Positions 37,981 to 47,388 of a DNA stretch of 64,000 nt are shown here, piece after piece. Below the pieces are notes generated by a model that worked only from the letters and a program-made list of their open reading frames with translations, ran no database searches and had not been told where the DNA came from. The translations under genes were made by a program, and so were the position numbers. The DNA is from Pelagibacteraceae bacterium AG-333-C14 (GTDB lineage: Bacteria > Pseudomonadota > Alphaproteobacteria > Pelagibacterales > AG-422-B15): contig QBZD01000003.1 of the NCBI GenBank assembly GCA_003282485.1, positions 1 through 64,000 of the forward strand. Direction: 5' to 3'. Numbering within the stretch: position 1 is the stretch's first letter; each line of letters begins with the position of its first letter.

Positions 37981-38457
37981 GTGGCTGACTTAAATACATC
38001 CAATAACAAAGCATCTTCTCTGCTCTATCTTCGTGAAGACCGTATCAAAATTTCATTAAATAATTTTTTTGAAGCTAATAGAATATTTGAAAAAGAAATT
38101 TTTAATAATTTAGATGATGAACAGCTTGGCATGGCTGATATTAGATGTCTTTTAGTAATAAATTTAAATCCTGGGATAATATTTAATGAACTGTTAAATA
38201 TTCTTGATATCAGAAAACAAAGTTTGAATAGAGTTTTAAGAGGTTTATTAAAGGAAAAATTTATTATTCAAAAAATTAATTCTGATGATGGCAGAAAAAA
38301 GAATTTATATCTCACCGATACTGCTACAGACAAATTAAATAATGTTATTAAACCTTTAATAGATAGACTCTCAAAATCTTATGTTAAATCTGGGGCTAAC
38401 GCTGTTCAGGGATTTAATATGGTCGTAAACAGTTTAATAGAAAAAAATAATGAATAA
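37981..38457 (+). CDS. MarR-family transcriptional regulator, PetP-like
   Basis: Winged-helix regulator of about 158 aa: DDEQLGMADIRCLLVINLNPGIIFNELLNILDIRKQSLNRVLRGLLKEKFIIQKINSDDGRKKNLYLTDTATDKLNNV. The wing DDGRKK is the classic MarR signature. The track begins at a TTG at 37945; I prefer the GTG at 37981 (VADLNTSNNKASSLLYLRED), which removes an unlikely hydrophobic leader. The stop overlaps the response regulator start by 8 bases. A MarR gene followed by an OmpR-type regulator resembles Rhodobacter petP-petR, which controls the bc1 genes; orthology is an inference. Confidence 0.85.
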   Translation: MADLNTSNNKASSLLYLREDRIKISLNNFFEANRIFEKEIFNNLDDEQLGMADIRCLLVINLNPGIIFNELLNILDIRKQSLNRVLRGLLKEKFIIQKINSDDGRKKNLYLTDTATDKLNNVIKPLIDRLSKSYVKSGANAVQGFNMVVNSLIEKNNE

Positions 38458-39127
38458 TAATCTACAACACTTACTTATTGTTGACGATGATGACAAAATT
38501 AGAAACCTTTTAAAATCATATTTAATAGAACATAGCTTTCTTATTTCTACTGCTGCTAATGCAGAAGAGGCCAAAGAGTTACTTAAGTATATAGTTTTTG
38601 ATCTACTAATCGTAGATATCATGATGCCAGGACAAGATGGCTACGAGCTCACAAAGGATATAAGGCAGTCATCTCTCACGCCTATAATCCATCTAACGGC
38701 CATGAATGAGTCGGAGAATAGAGTTCATGGACTCGAAATTGGTGCTGATGATTATTTAAGTAAACCTTTTGAACCAAAGGAATTACTACTAAGAATAAGA
38801 AATATAATAAATAAAACATCGACTAAAAATATTAAAAGTAAGATCCAACTAGATAATATAGTAATAGATTTATCAAGTGGGTCCATAAAAGGAAGAACAG
38901 CAGACTTATCGCTTAATCAAAATGAGTTAAAAATTTTGCAACTCCTCTCCGCTAACCCAGGCAAGTCATTTTCTAGAGATCAATTAATAACAGAGTTAAA
39001 TTTTTCGCAGGAACGTACATTAGATGTATGTATTAATAGGTTAAGAAAGAAAATTGAAAAGAATCCGAAAATACCTAGATTTTTGCGAACAAAAAGAGGT
39101 TCAGGATATGAACTGTGGATTGATTAG
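38450..39127 (+). CDS. OmpR-family response regulator, PetR-like
   Basis: Two-component regulator of 225 aa. The receiver domain has the acidic pair DDDD at about residues 11-14, the phospho-acceptor Asp in LLIVDIMMPGQDGYEL at about 56, the Thr of HLTAMNES and the Lys of DYLSKPFEPKELL. The OmpR/PhoB winged helix follows: LSLNQNELKILQLLSANPGKSFSRDQL and RTLDVCINRLRKKIEKNPKIPRFLRTKRGSGYELW. It is sandwiched between a MarR gene and its likely sensor kinase, 3 bases apart. Confidence 0.94.
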   Translation: MNNNLQHLLIVDDDDKIRNLLKSYLIEHSFLISTAANAEEAKELLKYIVFDLLIVDIMMPGQDGYELTKDIRQSSLTPIIHLTAMNESENRVHGLEIGADDYLSKPFEPKELLLRIRNIINKTSTKNIKSKIQLDNIVIDLSSGSIKGRTADLSLNQNELKILQLLSANPGKSFSRDQLITELNFSQERTLDVCINRLRKKIEKNPKIPRFLRTKRGSGYELWID

Positions 39128-39130
39128 ATA

Positions 39131-40423
39131 ATGTTTAGAAATTTACTTCCTACAAGCTTACTAGGCCGAACAATTTTAATAGTTTTGTTTCCTATAGTTA
39201 TGTTTCAATTAATTATTTTATCCTACTACTATAATAGTTTGTGGGAGCGTACCCTCAATAGGCTTTCAAGGTCAGTTGCAATGGAAATACAAATGGTTGC
39301 CAGACAATATGATGAAGGCCAAGGTTCTTTAATTAATATAAAAAATGTACAAGAAATATTTTTATTTGACGTAAATACTTATGACCAGGTAGAATTTTTT
39401 TATGAGACAGAAAATTATAATACGCAAATTCTTAATAGTTTTAGTCAAGAACTAGCCACAAGAATTGAAAATCCTTTTTCAATCAAAGAGACACTTAATG
39501 ATACAATTGAAGTGATTATACAATTTGATTCCTCATTTATAATGCTTACTTTTCCAAAAGATAGGATAACTACCGCTCGAAATCATATTTTTCTCGGTTG
39601 GCAGATTATATCCGCACTTATATTGGTTCTCATTTCTTATTTATTTCTTAAAAATCAAGTAAAACCAATTAGTAATTTGGCAAAGGCAGCAGAGCAATTT
39701 GGTAAAGGACAAGAGTTGGATAATTTTAAAATTTCAGGAGCTCTTGAAGTTAGACAGGCTGGTAAAGAATTTATAAAAATGAAGAATCGAATATTAAAAC
39801 AAATTGATCAACGCTCTCTAATGCTTGCTGGGGTAAGTCATGATTTAAAAACACCATTGACCAGAATGAAACTAATAATAGAAACACTAGATAATAAGGG
39901 TATAAAAAAAGATATTAATGATGAAATTAATCATATGAATGAAATGCTAATTGAATACCTTGATTTCGCAGCCTCTGATGATTCAAAAGATAGGTCTGTG
40001 ATTAACCCCATAGAAGCTATCATTAAAATTAAAAATGATGTTCATTTTAGGAGCCACAAAATTGAACTAGAGGTACTCAACGATCAGGCTGCAACGGTAA
40101 ATGAAAATGTGTTTGTACGGTCAATTACAAATATTTTGAATAATGCCATTGATAAAGCAGGCAAAATTATCATCAAAGCTGAGGTGAATAGCAGAATGAT
40201 TAAAATCAATATTCACGACAATGGCCCAGGTATTGATGATGAAGAAAAAGCAAATGTATTCAAGCCCTTCTATAGGATTGACAAAAGTAGGAATCAAAAC
40301 AAGACAAACTCAGGTTTAGGTCTGGCAACTACTAAATCACTACTTGGCTCAATAAACGGAAAAATAAGTTTGCATGATAGTTATTTAGGCGGCTTGGAAG
40401 TAGCTATAGTAATACAAAATTAA
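39131..40423 (+). CDS. EnvZ-like sensor histidine kinase
   Basis: Inner-membrane sensor kinase of 430 aa. Helices at about residues 13-31 and 155-175 flank a periplasmic domain of about 120 aa. HAMP follows (KNQVKPISNLAKAAEQFGKGQELDNFKISGALEVRQAGKEFIKMKNRI). The phosphorylated His is in LAGVSHDLKTPLTRMKL at about 236. ATPase boxes: N (ITNILNNAID), G1 (HDNGPGID), F (FKPFYRID) and G2 (NSGLGLATTK). It should act on the adjacent response regulator; the stimulus is unknown. Its stop is shared tail-to-tail with proC (TTAA). Confidence 0.94.
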   Translation: MFRNLLPTSLLGRTILIVLFPIVMFQLIILSYYYNSLWERTLNRLSRSVAMEIQMVARQYDEGQGSLINIKNVQEIFLFDVNTYDQVEFFYETENYNTQILNSFSQELATRIENPFSIKETLNDTIEVIIQFDSSFIMLTFPKDRITTARNHIFLGWQIISALILVLISYLFLKNQVKPISNLAKAAEQFGKGQELDNFKISGALEVRQAGKEFIKMKNRILKQIDQRSLMLAGVSHDLKTPLTRMKLIIETLDNKGIKKDINDEINHMNEMLIEYLDFAASDDSKDRSVINPIEAIIKIKNDVHFRSHKIELEVLNDQAATVNENVFVRSITNILNNAIDKAGKIIIKAEVNSRMIKINIHDNGPGIDDEEKANVFKPFYRIDKSRNQNKTNSGLGLATTKSLLGSINGKISLHDSYLGGLEVAIVIQN

Positions 40424-41250
40424 TTAGCCTTACTAAGCTCCCTTGACCGTTTCTTTGCTTTATCAATGGCTTTAGAAATTAGAGTACTAAGGCCATTTTT
40501 GTTTTCTAATATTTTAAGCGCAGCTTCAGTTGTTCCTCCCTTACTAGTAACACTCTTTTTTAAATGGATTGGACCATCTTTTTCATTTAAAAGAAGCAAA
40601 AGGGACCCAAGAAAAGTTTGAAGAACCATATTTTTTGAATTTTTGAACCCAGACTTATCAGCTATTTTAATAAGCGTTTCAATAAAAAGAAATATATAGG
40701 CAGGGCCACTTCCAAAGATTGCTGTGAAATCATCAATAATTTTTTCATTTTTAGTTTCATTTATTTGCCCTAGTAATGATAGGAAATTCCTAACTATTTT
40801 CTTTTGATCACTTTTAATTGTTTTATCAAAACAAATGAGAGTTGTACCCATATTGACTGATGCCGGGGTATTTGTCATAGCTCTCACAATACCTTTATTT
40901 AGAGTAAATATTTTTTTTAAATCAGAAATCTTCTTTCCTGCTACGATCGACACAATAAGAGAATTAGACAAAAATTTTTCTAAAGAACTGTCAACTGCAG
41001 CATTTAATTGATTTGGCTTTACAGAAATTAATGAAATAGATGGTACAAATTTATATTTTAGCAACCGAACATTTTTGATAATTTTAAGATTGTGTTTTGA
41101 CTTTAACTTTTTTAGTTTTGGTGTAATTTTTTTTTCAATAATTAAGATATTTTTTGATGATATCTTATTTTCAATCAATGAATTGAGTACTGCGTAGCCC
41201 ATATTTCCAGCGCCAATAATAAGAAATTTTTGTTTTTTAAGATTTATCAT
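40420..41250 (-). CDS. proC: pyrroline-5-carboxylate reductase
   Basis: Last step of proline synthesis, reducing pyrroline-5-carboxylate with NAD(P)H, 276 aa. The Rossmann motif is LIIGAGNMGYAVLNSLI at about residues 10-26. ISLISVKPNQL and IVRAMTNTPASVNMGTTLI are family-specific, as is FGSGPAYIFLFIETLIKIADKSG at about 177-199. VTSKGGTTEAALKIL at the C-terminus is the P5CR signature (TSxGGTTxxgl). Many Lys/Asn replacements reflect base composition. It overlaps the tiny UbiK-like frame by 14 bases. Confidence 0.93.
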   Translation of the reverse strand: MINLKKQKFLIIGAGNMGYAVLNSLIENKISSKNILIIEKKITPKLKKLKSKHNLKIIKNVRLLKYKFVPSISLISVKPNQLNAAVDSSLEKFLSNSLIVSIVAGKKISDLKKIFTLNKGIVRAMTNTPASVNMGTTLICFDKTIKSDQKKIVRNFLSLLGQINETKNEKIIDDFTAIFGSGPAYIFLFIETLIKIADKSGFKNSKNMVLQTFLGSLLLLLNEKDGPIHLKKSVTSKGGTTEAALKILENKNGLSTLISKAIDKAKKRSRELSKAN

Positions 41251-41392
41251 TTGACTTTTGAGCTGATGTATTTTTTCTATCTTCTTTAAATTTATTCATT
41301 GTTTTGATTTCATCTTTAAAAGATAAAGAGATTTCATATAAACTTATACAGATGTCTGTAACTTTATTTAATATTTTATTTCTACTATACAT
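41237..41392 (-). CDS. 51-aa UbiK/BMFP-like small protein (below ORF-track cutoff)
   Basis: Frame translating as MYSRNKILNKVTDICISLYEISLSFKDEIKTMNKFKEDRKNTSAQKSNDKS. The pattern NKILNKVTDI..L.E..LSFKDEI resembles the N-terminal helix of UbiK/BMFP proteins (typically 80-90 aa), accessory factors for ubiquinone synthesis. In many alphaproteobacteria a ubiK gene lies between proC and lgt, exactly this place. The C-terminal coiled coil is mostly missing. It overlaps the proC start by 14 bases, supporting translation. Homology is weak by eye. Confidence 0.5.
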   Translation of the reverse strand: MYSRNKILNKVTDICISLYEISLSFKDEIKTMNKFKEDRKNTSAQKSNDKS

Positions 41393-41432
41393 AAATGGTG
41401 CTAGGTTATTCTTATATCAAATTTAAAATAGC

Positions 41433-42236
41433 GTGATTTATCTTAGTTTTCCATCTATTAGTCCAATTTTTTTCTCAATAGGTCCACTTGAAATTAGATG
41501 GTACTCATTAGCGTACATCGTAGGCTTTATATTTGCTTGGCGATACATCAAATACTTGTCTTCTAACAAAAAAATATATGACGTTAAAGCAAATATAAAT
41601 GAAAAATTAGTTGATGACTTAGTATTCTATTCAATCTTAGGTCTTATAATTGGAGCTAGAGTTGGATACATATTATTTTATAATTTTGCATACTATAGCG
41701 ATAACTTTGTAGAAATATTCTACCTATGGCAAGGAGGACTGTCATTTCATGGTGGATTGATAGGCATCATAATTGCAGCTTTACTTGTTTCAAGAAACTT
41801 TAAGTGCTCTTTTTTTGAAGTTAGTGACTTAATATGTGTTTCTGCTCCTGTTGGCATATTCTTTGGGCGAATAGCAAATTTTATTAATGGTGAACTTTAT
41901 GGACGGCCAGCAAATTTCTTGTTTGGCATGATCTTTCCAAATGCAGATGACCAATTTAGACATCCCAGTCAGCTCTATGAAGCATTCTTGGAAGGCCTAT
42001 TGCTGTTCATCATCTTAAATATTCTAATTTTTAGATATTATAAACTCAAGTCTCCAGGGTTTATTTCTGGAGCCTTTCTCTTGTTATATGGAGTATTTAG
42101 ATATTCTGTAGAGTTTACCCGTGAGCCCGATGTACAAGTTGGGTATATTGCAAACTTTTTTACCATGGGAATGTTGCTTTCAATACCAATGATTATAGCT
42201 GGATTGACCATCTTACTTTTAGCAAATAAAAAATGA
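41433..42236 (+). CDS. lgt: prolipoprotein diacylglyceryl transferase
   Basis: Inner-membrane enzyme that attaches diacylglycerol from phosphatidylglycerol to the lipobox Cys of prolipoproteins (MlaA here is a candidate substrate). Seven hydrophobic helices; signature GRIANFINGELYGRPANF at about residues 147-164, catalytic-site segment WQGGLSFHGGLIGII at about 100-114, and YEAFLEGLLLF later. Starts at GTG (41433) with the standard N-terminus ending SIGPLEIRWYSLAY. Length 267 aa. Coupled by ATGA to the following methyltransferase gene. Confidence 0.95.
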   Translation: MIYLSFPSISPIFFSIGPLEIRWYSLAYIVGFIFAWRYIKYLSSNKKIYDVKANINEKLVDDLVFYSILGLIIGARVGYILFYNFAYYSDNFVEIFYLWQGGLSFHGGLIGIIIAALLVSRNFKCSFFEVSDLICVSAPVGIFFGRIANFINGELYGRPANFLFGMIFPNADDQFRHPSQLYEAFLEGLLLFIILNILIFRYYKLKSPGFISGAFLLLYGVFRYSVEFTREPDVQVGYIANFFTMGMLLSIPMIIAGLTILLLANKK

Positions 42237-43261
42237 TTAAAGAAAAGTTGCTAAAATATCTTAACGAAAACCCATACATATATTTAGATGAGTTTATTAA
42301 ACTAGTGCATGGTGATAAAGATTATGGATATTATGTCTCTGAAAAGATTATTGGTAAAAAAGGTGATTTTATAACTGCTCCTGAGATATCGCAAATGTTT
42401 GGCGAAGCAATAGCAATCAAGATTCTTCAGGTTATAAATAAAAATAATATCAAACACTTTAATTTAATAGAATTAGGCCCTGGAAGGGGAACTCTCATTA
42501 ATGATATTTTAAGGGTATTAAATAAACATTTATCTCTTGAAATAAATATTTCACTTCACTTCAATGAAATTAATAAAAATTTTATCGAAAATCTAAAATT
42601 ACAATTTCCAAAATGTAAAATTCATTCAGTAATTGGTGATTATCCTGATCAATATTCTTTTTTTATCGCAAATGAATTTGTAGATGCGCTGCCCTTAAGA
42701 CAGTTAAAAAAAAGAGACAACACATATTACGAGACAGTCGTAAAAAAATCATTAGATGGAGGCTTTGAATTTGATATTGAAATTGCAAGAAGTGAAAGTG
42801 AAATATATGTAAAATCTAGATTTGATTTAAAAAATAATCAAATCTTTGAATACTCCCCACAAACAATTGAAGTATTTAATCAAATCATCAACTTTTTAGA
42901 AAAAAATAAAGGACATCTTCTATTAATTGACTACGGCTACGTAAAACATCCTTTAAAAAGCACTATCCAGTCAATTAAAAATCATAAAAAAACTGATGTA
43001 TTAAATGATATTGGAAAACAAGACATTACTTACCTTGTGAATTTTGATTGCTTGATAAGTATCTTAAAAAATAAAAAGATTTTAGAGTATAAATTTGTCA
43101 CTCAATCAGCTTTTTTGAAATTGAACGGCATTGAGGAAAGAGCAAATCAATTGTGTGAACAAAACCCAGCTAAAGCTGAGGAAATAAAAATACAGTTAAA
43201 TCGATTAATTAATGATGAACATATGGGAAGCCTTTTCAAAGTATTGGAAGTGGAAATTTAA
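42233..43261 (+). CDS. MidA/NDUFAF7-family SAM-dependent methyltransferase
   Basis: The eukaryotic relative NDUFAF7 dimethylates an arginine of a complex I subunit; the bacterial role is probably related but unproven. Family features in 342 aa: YLDEFIKLVHGDKDYGYYVSEKIIGKKGDFITAPEISQMFGEAIAIKI at the N-terminus, the SAM motif FNLIELGPGRGTLINDIL at about residues 80-97, FIANEFVDALPLRQLKK, and LLLIDYGYVKHP. It sits between lgt and pgeF in a conserved alphaproteobacterial order and abuts pgeF directly. Confidence 0.9.
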   Translation: MIKEKLLKYLNENPYIYLDEFIKLVHGDKDYGYYVSEKIIGKKGDFITAPEISQMFGEAIAIKILQVINKNNIKHFNLIELGPGRGTLINDILRVLNKHLSLEINISLHFNEINKNFIENLKLQFPKCKIHSVIGDYPDQYSFFIANEFVDALPLRQLKKRDNTYYETVVKKSLDGGFEFDIEIARSESEIYVKSRFDLKNNQIFEYSPQTIEVFNQIINFLEKNKGHLLLIDYGYVKHPLKSTIQSIKNHKKTDVLNDIGKQDITYLVNFDCLISILKNKKILEYKFVTQSAFLKLNGIEERANQLCEQNPAKAEEIKIQLNRLINDEHMGSLFKVLEVEI

Positions 43262-44023
43262 ATGTTTTTTTCAAAAAATTTAAGCGACGTTGATCACTGT
43301 TTTTTTTCAAGAATTGGTGGCTTTAGTAAAAAAAAATATTCATCACTAAATTGTGGTAAAGGATCAAATGATAATCCTCTATTGGTAGAAGATAATTTAA
43401 AGATAATTCATAAGTATTTCAATCTTCCAAGGTCTAAGTTGATTACAATGCACCAAACACATTCAAACATATGCAAAATAGTTGAGCCTAAATTACAGCA
43501 AACAGAATATAAGTGTGACGGTATAGTAACAAAACATCAGAATATAATATTGTCAGTTCTGACAGCCGATTGTGCCCCAATCTTATTTTTTGACCAAAAA
43601 AAATCAATTATTGGAGCTTGTCATGCAGGTTGGAAAGGAGCCCTGAACGGTATTATTGAAAATACTCTATCAAGTATGAAGCTCCTTGGTGCAAACATTA
43701 ACAATATAAATTGTTCAATTGGGCCATGTATTGGACAAAGCTCATATGACGTGAAATCAGACTTTTTCAAAAAATTTGTAGACAAGTCGAAAAGAAATAG
43801 AAAATTTTTTATCGAAATCAATAAGGATAAATATCAGTTTTCCCTAAAAAAATTCATTACATTTAGGCTTGGAGAGCAAGGCGTTGGAAACATAGACACT
43901 GTCAACATTGATACTTACAAAGACGAACACCTTTGTTTCAGCTACAGGCGGGCGCTTCATAAAAAAGAGGATGATTATGGTAGAATGATTTCAACAATTA
44001 CTATAAAAGGAGATCATTCATGA
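43262..44023 (+). CDS. pgeF: PgeF/YfiH multicopper-oxidase-type protein (peptidoglycan editing factor)
   Basis: A 253-aa DUF152 protein. Family members have purine nucleoside phosphorylase or adenosine deaminase activity and in E. coli suppress misincorporation in peptidoglycan. Metal-binding and active-site motifs: MHQTHSN at about residues 60-66, [12 protein letters not shown] at about 100-111, [16 protein letters not shown] at about 120-135 and [12 protein letters not shown] at about 153-164. [21 protein letters not shown] closes the protein. It is coupled to midA and overlaps prs by ATGA. Confidence 0.92.
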   Translation: MFFSKNLSDVDHCFFSRIGGFSKKKYSSLNCGKGSNDNPLLVEDNLKIIHKYFNLPRSKLITMHQTHSNICKIVEPKLQQTEYKCDGIVTKHQNIILSVLTADCAPILFFDQKKSIIGACHAGWKGALNGIIENTLSSMKLLGANINNINCSIGPCIGQSSYDVKSDFFKKFVDKSKRNRKFFIEINKDKYQFSLKKFITFRLGEQGVGNIDTVNIDTYKDEHLCFSYRRALHKKEDDYGRMISTITIKGDHS

Positions 44024-44955
44024 GAATTATTGCGGGAAATAGTAATTTACCTCTTTCTAAAAGTGTTTCTGATTATCTTGGTGAGAACTTAACGAACGCT
44101 TCCATACAAAGGTTTGCCGACGATGAAGTTTACGTTGAAATTAAAGAAAACATACGAGGTGAAGATGTTTTTGTTATAGAATCTCTATCCCACCCTGCTA
44201 ACGATAATCTTATGGAGCTTCTAGTAATTATGGATGCTCTAAAAAGAGCTTCTGCAAAAAGAATTACTGCTGTGATTCCTTATTATGGTTATGCACGACA
44301 AGATAGAAAGCCCGGCCCTAGAACACCAATATCTGCAAAATTAGTTGCTAACTTAATAACAACTGCTGGAGCTGACAGAGTTTTAACATTAGATTTACAT
44401 GCTGAACAGATACAAGGTTTCTTTGATATTCCTACTGATAATCTTTTTGCAGGACCAGTTTTTTCAAAAGATATAAAAGAAAAATATGATATTGGAAACT
44501 TAGTTGCGGTTTCACCTGATATTGGTGGTGTAGTAAGAGCTAGAGCAATTGCTAACAAAATTGGTGCTTCAATAGCTATTGTTGATAAAAGGCGATCTAA
44601 ACCCGGTGAGAGTGAAGTTATGAATATCATTGGAGATGTAAAAGGAAAAGACTGTATTATTTTAGACGATATAATCGACTCTGCTGGAACGATTTCTAAT
44701 GCAGCTAATAGGATAATGGATCTTGGAGCTAAAAGTATAACATCCTACGTAACACATGGCGTACTTACTGGAAAAGCACTCGAGAGAATAAATAATTCAA
44801 AATTAACTGAATTGGTAATTACCAATTCTATTAATAATCAAGATATATTAAGTAATGGCAATAAAATACGCTCTATTGATGTATCCACTCTATTGGGTGA
44901 AGCGATAAAAAGAATTTCTGAAGAAAGCTCGGTATCCAGCCTGTTTGATTTTTGA
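44020..44955 (+). CDS. prs: ribose-phosphate pyrophosphokinase
   Basis: Makes PRPP from ribose 5-phosphate and ATP for purines, pyrimidines, histidine and NAD, 311 aa. ATP loop [24 protein letters not shown] at about residues 90-113; metal and catalytic motif [20 protein letters not shown] at about 125-144; flexible loop [15 protein letters not shown] signature [15 protein letters not shown] at about 211-225. It lies upstream of other nucleotide and translation genes, including the PRPP-using phosphoribosyltransferase at 47389. Confidence 0.97.
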   Translation: MRIIAGNSNLPLSKSVSDYLGENLTNASIQRFADDEVYVEIKENIRGEDVFVIESLSHPANDNLMELLVIMDALKRASAKRITAVIPYYGYARQDRKPGPRTPISAKLVANLITTAGADRVLTLDLHAEQIQGFFDIPTDNLFAGPVFSKDIKEKYDIGNLVAVSPDIGGVVRARAIANKIGASIAIVDKRRSKPGESEVMNIIGDVKGKDCIILDDIIDSAGTISNAANRIMDLGAKSITSYVTHGVLTGKALERINNSKLTELVITNSINNQDILSNGNKIRSIDVSTLLGEAIKRISEESSVSSLFDF

Positions 44956-45006
44956 TTAATATGCTTGCCATATAAGTAAATTTAATCTAATTACCACAAC
45001 ACAATT

Positions 45007-45693
45007 ATGTCAAAAGAAACAAATTTAGATGCTGAGATAAGAGCTGAATCTGGAAAATCTGCAGTAAAAAAGGTCCTTGCTGCTGGTAAAATTCCATCAG
45101 TAATCTATGGGTTAGGTGAAGATTCTCTTAATATTGCCCTTGATAAAATATCTGTTCAAAAGGAAATTAATTCTGGAGGATTTCTTACAAGAATCATTTC
45201 TTTAAATATCGCAGGTAAGAAAAGTCTCGCAATCCCGAGAGATGTACAATTTGATCCTCTTTCAGATCAACCAATTCATGTAGACTTTTTGAGATTGGCA
45301 GAAGACTCAAAAATCACCCTGGATATACCAACTAGATTTATCAATGAAGAGTCATCTCCCGGCCTTAAACGTGGTGGAGTACTTAACGTTAACAGAAGAA
45401 CTGTGCAACTTAGTTGCCCAGCAAATAATATTCCTGAAGAAATTGTATTTGATTTAGATGGTCTAGAAATTGGTGATACCATCAGGATATCTGCCGCCAA
45501 TCTATCAAGCGACATTACTCCTACAATTAGTGATCGTGACTTTACTGTAGCATCAGTTGCCGCGCCAACTGTTGTCAAAGAACCTGAAGCTCCTGTAGAA
45601 GGTGAAGAAGCAGCAGCAGAGGGAGCAGAGACTTCGGATGATGCTAAAGAAGCATCAACAGATGATGCTAAAAAAGAAGAAAATAAAGATTAA
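45007..45693 (+). CDS. rplY: 50S ribosomal protein L25 (Ctc/TL5 long form)
   Basis: 5S rRNA-binding ribosomal protein, 228 aa. The N-terminal L25 domain starts AEIRAESGKSAVKKVLAAGKIPSVIYGLGEDS; the C-terminal TL5-like beta domain includes LDIPTRFINEESSPGLKRGGVLNVNRRTVQLSCPANNIPEEIVFDL. The last 40 residues are acidic low complexity (EAPVEGEEAAAEGAETSDDAKEA), a usual tail. It precedes pth and ychF, a widely conserved trio. No Shine-Dalgarno is obvious; TTGCCA at 44965 may be a -35 box. Confidence 0.96.
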   Translation: MSKETNLDAEIRAESGKSAVKKVLAAGKIPSVIYGLGEDSLNIALDKISVQKEINSGGFLTRIISLNIAGKKSLAIPRDVQFDPLSDQPIHVDFLRLAEDSKITLDIPTRFINEESSPGLKRGGVLNVNRRTVQLSCPANNIPEEIVFDLDGLEIGDTIRISAANLSSDITPTISDRDFTVASVAAPTVVKEPEAPVEGEEAAAEGAETSDDAKEASTDDAKKEENKD

Positions 45694-45738
45694 TACTTTA
45701 CCTTTCAACTAATACATAATTTCTATATTCTTAAACGT

Positions 45739-46296
45739 ATGATTGCTCTTATTGGTTTAGGAAACCCCGGTGAAAAACATTCCTTAAATAGACATAATAT
45801 AGGATTTATAATTATTGATGAACTCATTGATAATAATGAAATTATTAAGAATGAAAAAAAATTCAACGGTAATTTAACAACGTTTTCAATCGGAAGAAAA
45901 AAAATAGTCACGTTTAAGTCATGCGATTACATGAATGAATGTGGTAGCAGTATTGCAAAACTCATTAATTTTTACAAACTTGGTCTAGATTCAGTTTATG
46001 TCTTTCATGATGACCTTGATATTTCCCTTGGAAAAGTAAAAATAAAAAATGGTGGCTCACCAGCTGGTCATAATGGATTAAAATCAATAGACTCATGTAT
46101 AGGCAAAAATTATAACAGAGTAAGGGTTGGAATTGATCACCCAGGGAGCCGTGAATTGGTTAACAGGCATGTACTAGGTAACTTTAAAAAAAAGGAGTTG
46201 GAAATTGTTGACCAATTAAAGATCAGTATTTCATCGCACTTAAAATTACTGATATCAGAGAATAAACCTCAATTCTTAAATAACATTAAATTATAA
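45739..46296 (+). CDS. pth: peptidyl-tRNA hydrolase
   Basis: Recycles tRNA from peptidyl-tRNAs that drop off the ribosome, 185 aa. The N-terminus is canonical: IALIGLGNPGEKHSLNRHNIGFIIIDEL, with the Asn and catalytic His (about residue 20) present. Further family motifs are VFHDDLDISLGKVKIKNGGSPAGHNGLKSID at about 87-118 and YNRVRVGIDHPGSRELVNRHVLGNF. It follows rplY by 45 bases and ends one base before ychF. Confidence 0.96.
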   Translation: MIALIGLGNPGEKHSLNRHNIGFIIIDELIDNNEIIKNEKKFNGNLTTFSIGRKKIVTFKSCDYMNECGSSIAKLINFYKLGLDSVYVFHDDLDISLGKVKIKNGGSPAGHNGLKSIDSCIGKNYNRVRVGIDHPGSRELVNRHVLGNFKKKELEIVDQLKISISSHLKLLISENKPQFLNNIKL

Positions 46297-46297
46297 T

Positions 46298-47386
46298 ATG
46301 GGATTTAAATGTGGAATTGTTGGGCTACCTAATGTTGGAAAATCAACTTTATTTAATGCTCTTACCAAGAAAATTTCGGCTGAAGCCGCCAACTATCCTT
46401 TTTGTACAATAGAACCAAATGAAGGAACCGTAATCGTTCCTGATGAGAGAGTTAATACTTTGACAGAAATAGCAAAATCTAAAAAAACTATACCTACCTC
46501 ACTGACATTTTTTGATATAGCTGGACTAGTTAAAGGTGCATCAAAGGGAGAAGGATTAGGAAATAAGTTCTTATCACATATAAGGGAAGTTGATGCAATC
46601 ATACACGTGGTTAGGTGCTTTGAAGATGACAATATAACTCACGTAAGCAATAAAATTGATCCCTTGGACGATATTGAGACAATTAATACTGAATTAGTTT
46701 TATCTGATATTGAACTACTAGAAAAATTAAAATCTGGTCTCGAAAAACAAGCTAAAAAAGGTGATAAAGATGCAAAAATAAAAATCACAGCAGCTGAAAA
46801 GTTACTAAACCATCTTGGGAAAGGTGAGCCAGCAATTACAATTGAAAATTTAGCTGAGATAAAATCAAATTCGTCGGAATTTAATTTAATTACGTTTAAA
46901 CCAACAATCTATGTCTGTAATGTCAATGAAGAGTCAATTATTGGTGGGAATCAATTCACAGAAAAAATTAAAAATAGTTTTAACAATGAAATTATTCTTA
47001 TCTCTGCAGAAATAGAGTCTCAGATCTCTTCATTAAGTGATGAGGATCAAAAAGAGTATGTACAGAGCTTAGGCTTAGAAGAATCGGGTTTGAATAAAAT
47101 TATCCGTAGCGGCTACAAAACGCTTAACTTGATTACTTATTTTACAGCAGGTGAACAAGAAACAAGAGCATGGACCATAGAATTGGGGACAACAGCACCG
47201 CAGGCTGCAGGAAAGATTCATACTGATTTTGAAAAAGGCTTTATACGAGCTGAAACTATTGCGTATAATGATTACATTGCCTGTGTGGGTGAAATAAAAG
47301 CGAAGGAACAAGGAAAGATGCGTAGCGAAGGTAAAGAATATACTGTACAAGATGGTGACGTAATGCATTTTTTATTTAATAATTAG
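46298..47386 (+). CDS. ychF: redox-regulated ATPase YchF (Obg family)
   Basis: P-loop ATPase of the Obg/OLA1 group that binds ribosomes, 362 aa. G1 is GLPNVGKSTLFNALTKK at about residues 8-24, G3 is FFDIAGLVKGASKGEGLGNKFL at about 70-91, and the G4 position reads KPTIYVCNVNEESI (NVNE rather than NKxD, the change that gives ATP preference). A C-terminal TGS domain includes RAWTIELGTTAPQAAGKIHTDFEKGFIRAE. Pairing with pth is one of the most conserved bacterial gene pairs. Confidence 0.97.
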   Translation: MGFKCGIVGLPNVGKSTLFNALTKKISAEAANYPFCTIEPNEGTVIVPDERVNTLTEIAKSKKTIPTSLTFFDIAGLVKGASKGEGLGNKFLSHIREVDAIIHVVRCFEDDNITHVSNKIDPLDDIETINTELVLSDIELLEKLKSGLEKQAKKGDKDAKIKITAAEKLLNHLGKGEPAITIENLAEIKSNSSEFNLITFKPTIYVCNVNEESIIGGNQFTEKIKNSFNNEIILISAEIESQISSLSDEDQKEYVQSLGLEESGLNKIIRSGYKTLNLITYFTAGEQETRAWTIELGTTAPQAAGKIHTDFEKGFIRAETIAYNDYIACVGEIKAKEQGKMRSEGKEYTVQDGDVMHFLFNN

Positions 47387-47388
47387 AT

